Part shown: positions 1-8,041 of the stretch, piece by piece
Layout: every line of letters begins with the position of its first letter
How positions within the stretch are numbered: position 1 is the first letter of the stretch
Assembly: GCA_023429565.1 (NCBI GenBank)
Contig: JAEZDJ010000073.1
Coordinates: 6,563 to 70,562, forward strand
Length of the DNA: 64,000 nucleotides
DNA from: Actinomycetes bacterium
GTDB taxonomy: Bacteria; Actinomycetota; Coriobacteriia; Coriobacteriales; Eggerthellaceae
Reading direction: 5' to 3'
Notes under the pieces: model-generated
Seen by the model: the letters and a program-made list of their open reading frames with translations, nothing else
Database searches by the model: none
What the model was told of the DNA's origin: nothing
Translations under genes and position numbers: made by a program

Positions 1-311
1 ATGACCGGCTTCAATCCCAGGTCCACGGCCTGAATTGCAGCTGCTGTGCCCGTTCCCCCTGCGCCGACGATGCACACGTCCGCCTGAATCGTCTGTTTGG
101 GTTCTGCGAGCTCGGGGATATCCCAAAGGGCGTTGTCGTCCGTCTGGCTTGCTGCGCCGGCATCGGAGCTTTGCGTCGCGGCATTTCCGGCGTCGGCGCC
201 CTTTTGCTGCGGGCTGCATCCCGCAAGCCCTGCGCCGGCAATCCCGACGGCGAGAATCCCCGCTCCTGCCAGGAACGACCTCCTGCTGGGATAACTCTGA
301 TCTGCCTCCAT
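1..311 (-). CDS. Tat-exported FAD-dependent reductase lipoprotein (fumarate/urocanate reductase-like), N-terminal part only
   Basis: Only the first 103 codons are present; the gene runs off the left edge. The start at 311 has a GGAGGAG ribosome binding site just upstream. The N-terminus holds a twin-arginine motif (RRSFLAG, Arg10-Arg11), a hydrophobic stretch and a lipobox LAGC with Cys32, so the product should be exported folded by Tat and anchored by lipid. After an Ala/Gln/Asp-rich linker comes the start of an FAD-binding Rossmann motif, VCIVGAGGTGTAAA, around residues 81-94. This arrangement is typical of the many flavocytochrome-like fumarate, urocanate or other organic-acceptor reductases of Eggerthellaceae. 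The substrate cannot be told from this fragment. It is divergent from a LysR regulator, a common pairing for these reductases. Confidence 0.8.
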   Translation of the reverse strand, partial: MEADQSYPSRRSFLAGAGILAVGIAGAGLAGCSPQQKGADAGNAATQSSDAGAASQTDDNALWDIPELAEPKQTIQADVCIVGAGGTGTAAAIQAVDLGLKPV

Positions 312-611
312 GATAGTTCTCCTCCCTGCCTGACTTTCGTGATGAAAGGCGGTTTCGCCACCTTTTCCTGCCGTGTCTATAATGTGGTTCGTGTTAATAT
401 TCACGCAACACCTTGACATGTAGCAAAAGGATGAGGTCCGAAACAATTGGTTTCGTCGCGATGGCTGGGAAGCGCTGTACAATAAGAACGTCGCTGTGCT
501 GCAGGCCGTGCGCAAGGGGAGGCGCTCGTCATGTACGGGGAAATCCGGGGATGTCTGCTTGCCGAGTGATGGCTTGGCTCATCCGGGCGGTGTATGAGAA
601 GGGGAGGACTC
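312..611. promoter_or_regulatory. Divergent intergenic region between reductase and LysR gene
   Basis: This 300-base spacer has no convincing gene. It must carry promoters for both divergent genes and is the expected binding site of the LysR regulator. A TATAAT-like hexamer lies at 378-383 and a TTGACA at 413-418, but they are not paired at 16-18 bases in one direction. A weak GTG-N8-CAC element sits at 391-404. No site is certain. Confidence 0.4.
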
Positions 612-1514
612 ATGCTTCAGGATAAGTGCGATTATTTCATGCTGGCCTATGAATCGCCAAACTTCAGCGCAGCGGCCGCCAAGGTGCCGATGTCCCCGCA
701 GGGGTTTGCGAAATCGATGCGCAATCTTGAGCGTGAATTGGGTGTGCCGCTTTTCGCGATGCAGGAAGATGGAACCCGTCGCGCCACGCCTTACGCCGAT
801 GAGTTTTACGAGTACGCTCGCCATGTTCGATCAGAGCGAAACCTGCTGTCCACGGCATTTGAGCGCGTCGCCGCAAACAGCTGCGTGGAGCTTCGCATCG
901 CCTGTTCTTTGGGCATCCCCGGATTCTTGGGCCATGATTTTCTGAAGGGATTCGCCAAAAGTCATGCTGACGTGGTAATTTCTTTGAACGAGATGCCAGA
1001 CAAGCTGTGCGAATCGGTGCTTCGAGACGGTTTCTATGATCTTGCCTTGACGGTTTTGCCCGGAGGCGAAGAATTTGTTTCGCGTCCTCTGTACACTTCG
1101 CCTGTTTGGTACTGGGTCAATCAACGTGACCCTCTGAGCGCCAAGGATTCTCTTGGCCTTGAGGACATAGGAGAGCGATCCATCGCAATTCCAGGTGATG
1201 ATTTCAAATGCTACAAAGCTCTCGTCGACAAGTTTGAGCATGAGGAAATGCCCCTGCCCAATATCGTCAAGTATTCTGAGATATTCTGGATATACGAATT
1301 CGTTCTTCACGGGCAGGGCATTGGCTTCACCCTGCCTCACCTGGCTCATCTCGAAGTCTTTGAAGGCAGTGGAGCGGTATGCGCCGTGCCGCTCCGCGAT
1401 TCTTCTTGGGGCTTTGGGATGGCCCATCTTAAGTCACGTGACTTAAGTCCGATTGAAGAGGAGCTCGTGGAATACCTGCAAAACCGAATCAAGCGTCTCG
1501 GAAAGAGATTCTAA
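612..1514 (+). CDS. LysR-family transcriptional regulator
   Basis: A 300-residue protein of the usual LysR length. The N-terminal ~60 residues form a winged helix-turn-helix (FSAAAAKVPMSPQGFAKSMRNLE, then ELGVPLF), and the rest fits the periplasmic-binding-protein-like effector domain. The ATG at 612 was preferred over an in-frame ATG at 594 because GGGGAGG lies at 601-607, correctly spaced. The gene diverges from the exported flavoprotein reductase, so it probably controls that gene in response to its substrate. That link is inferred from position only. Confidence 0.85.
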   Translation: MLQDKCDYFMLAYESPNFSAAAAKVPMSPQGFAKSMRNLERELGVPLFAMQEDGTRRATPYADEFYEYARHVRSERNLLSTAFERVAANSCVELRIACSLGIPGFLGHDFLKGFAKSHADVVISLNEMPDKLCESVLRDGFYDLALTVLPGGEEFVSRPLYTSPVWYWVNQRDPLSAKDSLGLEDIGERSIAIPGDDFKCYKALVDKFEHEEMPLPNIVKYSEIFWIYEFVLHGQGIGFTLPHLAHLEVFEGSGAVCAVPLRDSSWGFGMAHLKSRDLSPIEEELVEYLQNRIKRLGKRF

Positions 1515-1609
1515 ATCGCATGCTGGAAAGGGAGGCGATGGGAAAGAGTTCCTGGCGCCTGTCTTTCTTATGGATCCGGCAGGCGCTCCTCTTGAAAAGC
1601 CTGAACTCC

Positions 1610-1852
1610 CTATGAGGAGAAATCCCTCAAATAGGCAATGATGTCGTCCGATTCATACATCGGCTTTCCGTTGATGACAAGGCAGGGAACCTGCTTTTTG
1701 CCGCCGATGCGAACGAGGTCGTTCTGGTTGCCTGGTTGAAGCACGTCCCTCATGTCGAGATTGATCTTTGCTTCGTCCATAAAACGAAGAACCTTCTGAC
1801 AGTAGGGGCATGTCTTCTTATAATAAAGAACATGGTCTTCTAAGTAAGGCAT
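1610..1852 (-). CDS. Glutaredoxin-like thiol-disulfide protein
   Basis: An 80-residue single-domain protein with the glutaredoxin/NrdH-type active site CPYC near residue 16 and the later motif KQVPCLVINGKPMYESDDIIAYL, which carries the cis-proline (VPCL) and the C-terminal helix of the fold. It should reduce disulfides or mixed disulfides in the cytoplasm. The start has GAGGAG about 10 bases upstream. It is convergent with the LysR gene and probably a single-gene unit. The second cysteine in VPCL is a variation on the common TVP sequence. Confidence 0.85.
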   Translation of the reverse strand: MPYLEDHVLYYKKTCPYCQKVLRFMDEAKINLDMRDVLQPGNQNDLVRIGGKKQVPCLVINGKPMYESDDIIAYLRDFSS

Positions 1853-2200
1853 GGGCCAACTCCTCTCGGTGACCGAGCGCGAATCGTATTACTGTACTAA
1901 AACAGTGATGACCATAGTAGGGAAACGTCAAAAACGTTGAGACGTTATACCCAATCTGTTTCCATATAGTTTACTCAAATTCACTTAGCATGCGTGCAAA
2001 TCAAGTGAGTAATCGGTTTTCGGGGCGCGAAGGGTGAGGACCGGACGGGTCGACGGGCCGTCCTGGATCGTCCTGCTGGGAACTCCGGGAAACATTTTAT
2101 TTATTGTTGTATGTTAATGAATTCTATGAGATAATAATAAATTTTTATTTTCATATCGAAAACGGTGTCGTGAAAAAGGGAAGGACCGAGAGACATCTGG
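1853..2200. other. Gene-free AT-rich spacer
   Basis: No convincing coding region. The first part, above the glutaredoxin start, holds AACGTC (1924-1929) facing GACGTT (1941-1946). From about 2095 to 2165 the sequence is strikingly A/T rich against ~60% G+C around it. It lies 3' of the minus-strand tRNA-Arg. No clear terminator hairpin was found. Confidence 0.5.
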
Positions 2201-2273
2201 TGCGCCCGGCAGGATTCGAACCTGCAACCGACGGATTAGAAGTCCGTTGCTCTATCCCTTGAGCCACGGGCGC
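2201..2273 (-). tRNA. tRNA-Arg(TCT)
   Basis: A full cloverleaf reads on the minus strand: acceptor GCGCCCG/CGGGCGC, anticodon stem ACGGA/TCCGT enclosing loop CTTCTAA (anticodon TCT), and T arm GCAGG-TTCGAAT-CCTGC. The discriminator is A; CCA is not encoded. It decodes AGA. Confidence 0.95.
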
Positions 2274-2290
2274 TTTTCGACAACAGCGGC

Positions 2291-2296
2291 ATTATA
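2291..2296 (-). promoter_or_regulatory. -10 box of the tRNA-Arg promoter
   Basis: A perfect TATAAT on the minus strand ends 17 bases before the tRNA-Arg 5' end. No good -35 at 17 bases is visible; TTGGTA lies 20 bases upstream. Confidence 0.5.
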
Positions 2297-2711
2297 CCTC
2301 AAAAAGGCGATCTCCGTACCAAGGATGACCACGGAGCCCGCCTTGTCAAAAAGAATGAGAAACCGCATGTGGCTTATGGTCTTTCGGCAAACGTGACGTG
2401 CTGTAAAAAGGGAGGTTGCGCTCTGCGGCAAAGAGGGGGAACCTGCGTTGGGCCCGCTTGCATCAGGGCTGCATCTCGGCATGCGTTTATGCATGCCCGT
2501 GAATGGCGGCAATGGCGCACGTGGCCTGCTTGGTCTTGAAAATGCCAGAACGACAAGTCTTCGCCTTGAAGATCGCTTTAGCGCGAAAAAGTAAATATGA
2601 AGAAAATATGGAGGCAAAATGTCACGGAAGCTGCCATTTGCCGAAAACTGACAGGGTTTCTTTCGAAACTCGATATTGTTGAGAAATCGTGGTTGCTTTT
2701 TGGGGGGAACC

Positions 2712-2789
2712 ATGAGACTTTTGCGATGTCATCCGGACGCCCGGTGCGCAACGGACGGTTCCGAACGTGGGCATTCTGAAAATGCATAA
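2712..2789 (+). CDS. Possible arginine-rich leader peptide upstream of arcA
   Basis: A 25-codon frame begins after a strong GGGGGG ribosome binding site and ends 18 bases before the arcA start. It carries four arginines, each by a different codon (AGA, CGA, CGG, CGT), plus two histidines. Translation through it would lie immediately before the arcA ribosome binding site (2794-2800), so it could sense arginine supply or couple translation. No terminator/antiterminator pair was found, so it may be a chance frame. Confidence 0.3.
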   Translation: MRLLRCHPDARCATDGSERGHSENA

Positions 2790-2807
2790 AGAAAGGGAGG
2801 GTTGCAC

Positions 2808-4022
2808 ATGGCTGGAGTTAACGTTAAAAGCGAGATCAAGCCTTTGAAAAAAGTCTTGCTCCACCGACCCGGCAGAGAGCTCCTGAACCTGACGCCGAAC
2901 ACGCTTGAGGAACTTCTCTTTGACGACATTCCGTTCTTGAAAGTTGCACAGGAGGAGCATGACTATTTTGCGCAGATACTGCGTGACAACGGGGTCGAGG
3001 TCGTCTACCTGGAAAAGCTTATGGCCGAGGTTCTGGATGCGGATCCTGCGATTCGCACGCGTTTCCTCGAGCAGTTCATCGAAGAGGCGGGCATCCGCAC
3101 CGATCGCTACCAGAAGATCATCTTCGACTATCTGAATGACCGGTATCCCGACAACCTTGACCTCGTCATGAAAACCATGGAGGGCATAAACCTTACCGAG
3201 CTCCATGCGGACAAGTCAAACTCTCTTGTTGACCTGGTTTCCGAGGCATCCAAGATGGTTGTGGCCCCCATGCCGAACCTGTACTTCACGCGAGATCCGT
3301 TCGCCATGATCGGCAATGGCGTCTCCATCAACCGCATGTATTCAACCACCCGAAATCGAGAGACGATTTATGGTGAGTACATTTTTGGGTATCATCCGGA
3401 ATTCAGAGACGTTCCCGAATACTACAGCCGCTACAACACCTTCCATATCGAAGGCGGCGACATCCTCAATATCAACGAGCATGTCTTGGCGATCGGCATA
3501 TCCCAGCGAACCGAGCCCGATGCAATCGATGCCATCGCCACGAACATCTTCGAATCTGATTCGCCCATCGACACCATTCTGGCTTTCAATATCCCGAATT
3601 CGCGGGCGTTCATGCACCTCGACACCGTCTTCACCCAGATCGACTTCGACAAGTTCACCGTTCATCCGGGCATTCTCGGGCCACTGACCGTGTTTGAGAT
3701 AACTCCCGACACAAGTGGAATAAAGGTGCGCGAGATCAACGGCACGCTTGAATCCATTCTCGAGAAGTACATCGGCCATCCGGTCGAGCTTATTCCCTGC
3801 GGCGGAGGCGACCGCATTGCGGCGGAGCGCGAGCAATGGAACGACGGCTCAAACACGCTGTGCCTCTCACCGGGCACCATCGTCGTCTATGAGCGTAACG
3901 AGGTCACGAACGCCTTGCTGAGAGAAAAAGGGCTGAACGTGATCGAGATGCCCTCAGCTGAACTGTCCCGAGGAAGGGGCGGCCCTCGCTGCATGAGCAT
4001 GCCGCTTTGGCGCGAGGATTAG
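2808..4022 (+). CDS. arcA: Arginine deiminase
   Basis: A 404-residue cytoplasmic enzyme that hydrolyses arginine to citrulline and ammonia, the first step of the arginine deiminase pathway. Family motifs are all present: FTRDPFAMIGNGV, HIEGGDILNINEHVLAIGISQRT with the catalytic His and acidic residues, and GGPRCMSMPL near the C-terminus carrying the nucleophile Cys395. The ATG at 2808 is chosen over an in-frame TTG at 2802 because AGGGAGG lies seven bases upstream. It is the first gene of an arcABCD operon. The 171-base spacer to arcB contains a long perfect hairpin. Confidence 0.97.
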   Translation: MAGVNVKSEIKPLKKVLLHRPGRELLNLTPNTLEELLFDDIPFLKVAQEEHDYFAQILRDNGVEVVYLEKLMAEVLDADPAIRTRFLEQFIEEAGIRTDRYQKIIFDYLNDRYPDNLDLVMKTMEGINLTELHADKSNSLVDLVSEASKMVVAPMPNLYFTRDPFAMIGNGVSINRMYSTTRNRETIYGEYIFGYHPEFRDVPEYYSRYNTFHIEGGDILNINEHVLAIGISQRTEPDAIDAIATNIFESDSPIDTILAFNIPNSRAFMHLDTVFTQIDFDKFTVHPGILGPLTVFEITPDTSGIKVREINGTLESILEKYIGHPVELIPCGGGDRIAAEREQWNDGSNTLCLSPGTIVVYERNEVTNALLREKGLNVIEMPSAELSRGRGGPRCMSMPLWRED

Positions 4023-4069
4023 CAACTGGTCATGGGAGCTTTGGCGTTGAGGCGGCTGCAGGTTGCGTG

Positions 4070-4130
4070 GCCCTCTTTTCGCGGAGGACCGGAGGTGCAT
4101 GAAGCAGCTCCTCTCAGCCGAAAAGAGGGC
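4070..4130 (+). other. Long hairpin in the arcA-arcB spacer
   Basis: A perfect 12-base inverted repeat, GCCCTCTTTTCG (4070-4081) against CGAAAAGAGGGC (4119-4130), encloses a loop that can itself form a GAGG/CTCC helix. No U-run follows, so it is not an ordinary terminator. It may stabilise or process the arc mRNA or give partial termination. Confidence 0.6.
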
Positions 4131-4193
4131 AGGTGACAGGCCTGTACCGTTTATCGTGTTACCGATAGGACATCACAAAGGAAGGAACAAACT

Positions 4194-5189
4194 ATGCCGA
4201 CGAGCTTGAGCGGTCGCAGCTTCTTGAAGCTCCTGGACTTCACCCCCGAGGAGATTCGCTACCTCATTCGATTGTCCAAGCAATTCAAGGCTTTGAAATT
4301 GGCTGGGACTCCCCATCGTTACCTTGAGGGCAAAAACATCGTGTTGCTGTTCGAAAAGACTTCGACACGCACCCGCTGCTCGTTCGAGGTTGCGGGCATG
4401 GATCTGGGAATGGGCGTCACCTATCTTGATCCGGGTAGTTCCCAGATGGGGAAAAAGGAATCGATCGAGGACACGGCACGCGTGCTCGGCCGCATGTACG
4501 ATGGCATAGAGTACCGAGGCTATGCCCAGGAAATCGTCGAAGACCTGGCGGCAAACGCCGGTGTGCCGGTGTGGAATGGCCTGACCACCGAGTTCCATCC
4601 CACCCAGATGATCGCCGACATGCTGACCGTTGAGGAAAATTTCCCCCAAGGCATCAAGGGCCTCAAGCTCGTGTTCATGGGCGACGCGGAAAACAACGTT
4701 GCCAACTCCCTTATGGTCGTTTGCGCCAAGCTCGGGCTCCACTTTGTGGCATGCGGCCCCGAGGCGCGCATGCCCAGTCGGGATTTGGTTGCCACGTGTC
4801 GTGAGATTGCCGCAGAGAACGGCGGCAGTGTCACCCTGACCGAGGATGCTGCGGAGGCATGCACGGGCGCCCATGCCATCTACACTGACATATGGGTTTC
4901 AATGGGTGAACCCGATGACATCTGGGCCGAGCGCATCAAGCTGCTCGAACCCTACCGCGTGACGAGGGAGCTCATGTCCCTTGCGGCACCTGATGCCATT
5001 TTCATGCACTGCCTTCCCTCGTTCCATGACACCAAAACTGCCATTGGGGCCCAGATCGCAGAGAAATTTGGTGTGACTGAGATGGAAGTTGAGGACGAGG
5101 TTTTCGAGTCGGCGCAGTCCAAGGTGTTCGACGAGGCGGAGAACCGCATGCATACCATCAAGGCTGTCATGTATGCGACGCTTTCTTAG
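4194..5189 (+). CDS. arcB: Ornithine carbamoyltransferase (catabolic)
   Basis: A 331-residue enzyme that phosphorolyses citrulline to ornithine and carbamoyl phosphate. The carbamoyl-phosphate site STRTR is at residues 57-61; HPTQ (about residue 140) and the ornithine-side motif HCLPSFHD (about residue 272) are intact. The sequence alone does not separate catabolic from anabolic enzymes. The catabolic role is inferred from its place between arcA and arcC. The start has AAGGAAGG upstream. Confidence 0.95.
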   Translation: MPTSLSGRSFLKLLDFTPEEIRYLIRLSKQFKALKLAGTPHRYLEGKNIVLLFEKTSTRTRCSFEVAGMDLGMGVTYLDPGSSQMGKKESIEDTARVLGRMYDGIEYRGYAQEIVEDLAANAGVPVWNGLTTEFHPTQMIADMLTVEENFPQGIKGLKLVFMGDAENNVANSLMVVCAKLGLHFVACGPEARMPSRDLVATCREIAAENGGSVTLTEDAAEACTGAHAIYTDIWVSMGEPDDIWAERIKLLEPYRVTRELMSLAAPDAIFMHCLPSFHDTKTAIGAQIAEKFGVTEMEVEDEVFESAQSKVFDEAENRMHTIKAVMYATLS

Positions 5190-5204
5190 GTGAGGTGATC
5201 GGTT

Positions 5205-6158
5205 ATGGCCTATCAGAAGGGCGATGGAAAGTCCGTCGTCATAGCTCTTGGCGGAAACGCGCTCGGAGACACGCCACGGGAACAGCTTGAATTGGTGAAG
5301 GACACGGCGGAGCACATTGTCGACATGGTTGCCGAGGGCATCAACGTCGTGGTGAGTCACGGCAACGGTCCGCAGGTGGGTATGATCAACAATGCATTCG
5401 ACTACGCGTCAAGCCATGACGAGAAGACGCCGGCCATGCCCTTCCCCGAATGCGGAGCCATGAGCCAGGGCTATATCGGCTACCAGCTGTCCCAGGCCAT
5501 CCTCAACGAGATGAAGCGTCGCGGCATCATGCGCTCGACCGCAACGGTTATCACCCAGACGGTGGTTTACCCGGAGGATCCCGCTTTCCAGAATCCGACG
5601 AAACCCGTTGGGGCCTTTCTCACGAAGGAGGAGGCGAAGCGTCGTGCCGAGGAAACCGGTTACGTTTACAAGGAGGATGCTGGCCGCGGTTGGCGGCAGG
5701 TGGTCGCCTCTCCCAAGCCTCAACGCATCGTCGAGTTCGATGCCATCAAGGACCTCATGGATGATGGCTATATCGTCGTCTCCACGGGCGGCGGCGGGGT
5801 TCCCGTCATCGAGAGGGATGACAGCTATCATGGCGTGCCGGCGGTCATCGACAAGGACCGTTCCAGCGCCAAGCTGGCAGCCGATTTCAAAGCCGACATC
5901 CTGATCATCCTGACCGCAGTGGAGAAGGTCTGTATCAATTTCAATACGCCTGAGCAGGAAGAGCTTTCTTCCATGACGGTCGCCGAGGCACGCAAGTACA
6001 TCGAAGAGGGCCAGTTCGCTCCCGGGAGCATGCTGCCCAAGGTCGAGGCGTGCATCGAGTTCGTTGAGGCCCATCCCGAAGGCAAGGCTCTCATCACGTC
6101 GCTTGAACTGGCCGCCGAGGGTCTGAAAGGCACGACGGGCACCGTCATCACAGCATAG
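5205..6158 (+). CDS. arcC: Carbamate kinase
   Basis: A 317-residue kinase that transfers phosphate from carbamoyl phosphate to ADP, the ATP-yielding step of arginine fermentation. Evidence is the N-terminal VIALGGNAL motif, VVVSHGNGPQVGM, the PECGAMSQGYIGYQL segment and STGGGGVPV, all typical of amino-acid-kinase-fold carbamate kinases. Length matches the family (310-320). It begins 15 bases after arcB with GAGGTGA as ribosome binding site, so it is translated from the same message. Confidence 0.95.
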   Translation: MAYQKGDGKSVVIALGGNALGDTPREQLELVKDTAEHIVDMVAEGINVVVSHGNGPQVGMINNAFDYASSHDEKTPAMPFPECGAMSQGYIGYQLSQAILNEMKRRGIMRSTATVITQTVVYPEDPAFQNPTKPVGAFLTKEEAKRRAEETGYVYKEDAGRGWRQVVASPKPQRIVEFDAIKDLMDDGYIVVSTGGGGVPVIERDDSYHGVPAVIDKDRSSAKLAADFKADILIILTAVEKVCINFNTPEQEELSSMTVAEARKYIEEGQFAPGSMLPKVEACIEFVEAHPEGKALITSLELAAEGLKGTTGTVITA

Positions 6159-6188
6159 GTTTCGGGGAATACCTCTGTTGCATTCATC

Positions 6189-6223
6189 GCCGTTTGCGGG
6201 CTGAGGCCTTGCCCGCGAACGGC
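6189..6223 (+). other. Hairpin in the arcC-arcD spacer
   Basis: A 13-base stem (one G-U pair), GCCGTTTGCGGGC (6189-6201) with GCCCGCGAACGGC (6211-6223), around a 9-base loop. There is no U-tract. An isolated AAAGGAGG follows at 6231-6238 with no start codon after it. It may tune arcD expression or mRNA processing. Confidence 0.55.
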
Positions 6224-6359
6224 TTGCTGGAAAGGAGGATCGTTCAACGTTCTGGCTCTTCGGAACCTTTGGTGACACAGCGGTTATGCTTCCTATCGTG
6301 TCATCGCAATTTCTCGTTCTCATCTATCAATTTCGATCCTCTGTTAAGGAGGGGGCGTT

Positions 6360-7964
6360 ATGACCGAGAAAGAAAAAAGCAGAAAAAAGCGATCCATATC
6401 CTCTTTTTCCATCCTGTTGATCATCCTGATCGCCCTAGCTCTCATCACCGTCTTCATGTCGTTCGCTGGCGTTGAGGGGGTCACGGGGGCAACGGTGGCA
6501 AATGTGGCAACGGCCCCGGTATTGGGCTTTGCCGATGCGCTTCCCGTCTGTCTGTTCGTTCTGATCCTCGGCGGTTTCCTCGGCATCGTGACGGAGACGG
6601 GCGCGTTGGACGCCGGCATCGCGGCACTGGTGAAGAAGCTGAAAGGCAATGAACTCATCCTTATTCCCATCCTGATGTTCATCTTCTCCATCGGTGGCAC
6701 GACGTATGGCATGTGCGAGGAGACTGTTCCGTTCTATCTCCTGCTGGCCGCTACCATGGTCGCGGCTGGATTCGACAGCGTGGTCGGCGCCTCGGTCGTT
6801 TTGCTGGGTGCGGGGTGCGGCGTGCTTGGCTCGACGGTCAATCCGTTTGCGGTCGGTGCCGCCGTCGACTCGCTCAGCTCGACGGGCATTGCCATCAACC
6901 AGGGCACCATCATCGTGCTCGGAGTCGTTCTCTGGCTGGTTACTCTGGCCATATCCATCGTGTTTGTCATGAGATACGCCAAAAAGGTCAAGGCCGACAA
7001 AGGCTCGACCATTCTCTCGCTCCAGGAGCAGGAAGTCATGAAGGCGGAGTTCGGCGAGGTCAGGAAAGAGACTGAGGACGCTGAGGCGTCAGCGGGCGGA
7101 AAGCTCCTGACGGGCCGACAAAAATGGGCCCTCATAGTCTTCGCCTTCACCTTCGTCGTCATGATTGTGGGATTCATTCCTTGGGAGGACTTCGGCGTTG
7201 AGGTGTTCAATGCGGGATCGGTCACCGAGGAAGTCAGCGAAACGGTTACCGGCGATGACATCTCTGCTGCCTGGGCCGACAAAGAGGTTGGGGGAGAGAT
7301 TGCCTTTGACGGTGACGTCGAGGGAACGGTGACGGTCGAGGAGCAGGTGTCTGAAGGGTGGTCCGCCTTCCTGACGGGGCTTCCTCTCGGGCAGTGGTAT
7401 TTCGACGAGGCATCGACGTGGTTTCTCGTGATGGCTCTCGTCATCGGCATTGTTGGGGGCGTGTCCGAAAGCCGCTTTGTCAAGGCGTTCATCAATGGAG
7501 CCGCTGACATGATGAGCGTTGTCTTGATCATCGCCCTTGCCCGTTCCATCACGGTGCTGATGGGCGAGACGGGCCTTGACATGTGGATTCTGGAAAATGC
7601 AGCTCAGGCGTTGGATGGCTTGTCAGCGATCATTTTTGCGCCGCTGTCATTCTTGCTGTATATCGTGCTGTCTTTCCTGATCCCCTCGTCATCGGGAATG
7701 GCCACGGTGTCCATGCCGATCATGGGTCCCCTGGCGAATTCTCTCGGGTTCTCAACCGATGTCATGATCATGATCTTCAGCGCCGGCAGCGGCTTGGTGA
7801 ACCTGTTCACTCCAACAAGCGGCGCCATCATGGGCGGTTTGGCGTTGGCGAAGATAGAATACTCGACATGGCTCAAGTTCGGAGCAAAGCTCTTTGTCAT
7901 TCTAGGCATTGCCTGTGCTGTCATCCTCACGGTCGCGATGATGGTCGTTCCCGGTTCGGCATAG
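6360..7964 (+). CDS. arcD: Arginine/ornithine antiporter, YfcC family
   Basis: A 534-residue polytopic membrane protein with about 12 hydrophobic segments. Sequences such as IFSIGGTTYGMCEETVPFY, VLGSTVNPFAVG and GLVNLFTPTSGAIMGGLALA match the YfcC/ArcD-like basic amino acid antiporter family. Following arcABC, it most likely exchanges external arginine for ornithine. An acidic stretch of about 50 residues (285-335, rich in Glu/Asp/Val) between GFIPWEDFG and PLGQWYFDE is longer than expected for this loop and probably faces outside. A strong AAGGAGGGGG site precedes the ATG. Confidence 0.88.
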   Translation: MTEKEKSRKKRSISSFSILLIILIALALITVFMSFAGVEGVTGATVANVATAPVLGFADALPVCLFVLILGGFLGIVTETGALDAGIAALVKKLKGNELILIPILMFIFSIGGTTYGMCEETVPFYLLLAATMVAAGFDSVVGASVVLLGAGCGVLGSTVNPFAVGAAVDSLSSTGIAINQGTIIVLGVVLWLVTLAISIVFVMRYAKKVKADKGSTILSLQEQEVMKAEFGEVRKETEDAEASAGGKLLTGRQKWALIVFAFTFVVMIVGFIPWEDFGVEVFNAGSVTEEVSETVTGDDISAAWADKEVGGEIAFDGDVEGTVTVEEQVSEGWSAFLTGLPLGQWYFDEASTWFLVMALVIGIVGGVSESRFVKAFINGAADMMSVVLIIALARSITVLMGETGLDMWILENAAQALDGLSAIIFAPLSFLLYIVLSFLIPSSSGMATVSMPIMGPLANSLGFSTDVMIMIFSAGSGLVNLFTPTSGAIMGGLALAKIEYSTWLKFGAKLFVILGIACAVILTVAMMVVPGSA

Positions 7965-7977
7965 CGCTTCCTGGGAT

Positions 7978-8010
7978 GCGGGAAGGCTTCTCGCAAGAGC
8001 GCCTTCCCGC
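7978..8010. terminator. Hairpin between convergent arcD and GNAT gene
   Basis: GCGGGAAGGC (7978-7987) pairs with GCCTTCCCGC (8001-8010), with an inner CTC-GCAA-GAG extension. It ends the arc operon and faces a convergent gene, so it may serve both strands. It lacks a U-run. Confidence 0.5.
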
Positions 8011-8041
8011 GCAGGGGCTGGGTGCCTGCTGCAGGCTTGCT

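Larger units (their letters stand above)
2274..2807. other. Upstream region of the arc operon
   Basis: A 534-base stretch between tRNA-Arg and arcA. The left end carries the tRNA promoter. The right half is relatively A/T rich and probably carries the arc operon promoter. The only small frames with a ribosome binding site are the 25-codon frame listed separately and an unconvincing 60-codon frame from 2597. No ArgR or FNR/CRP site was recognised with confidence. Confidence 0.4.

Noticed and set aside
2597..2779. 60-codon frame upstream of arcA
   Set aside because: It has no good ribosome binding site and overlaps the better-supported short leader frame.
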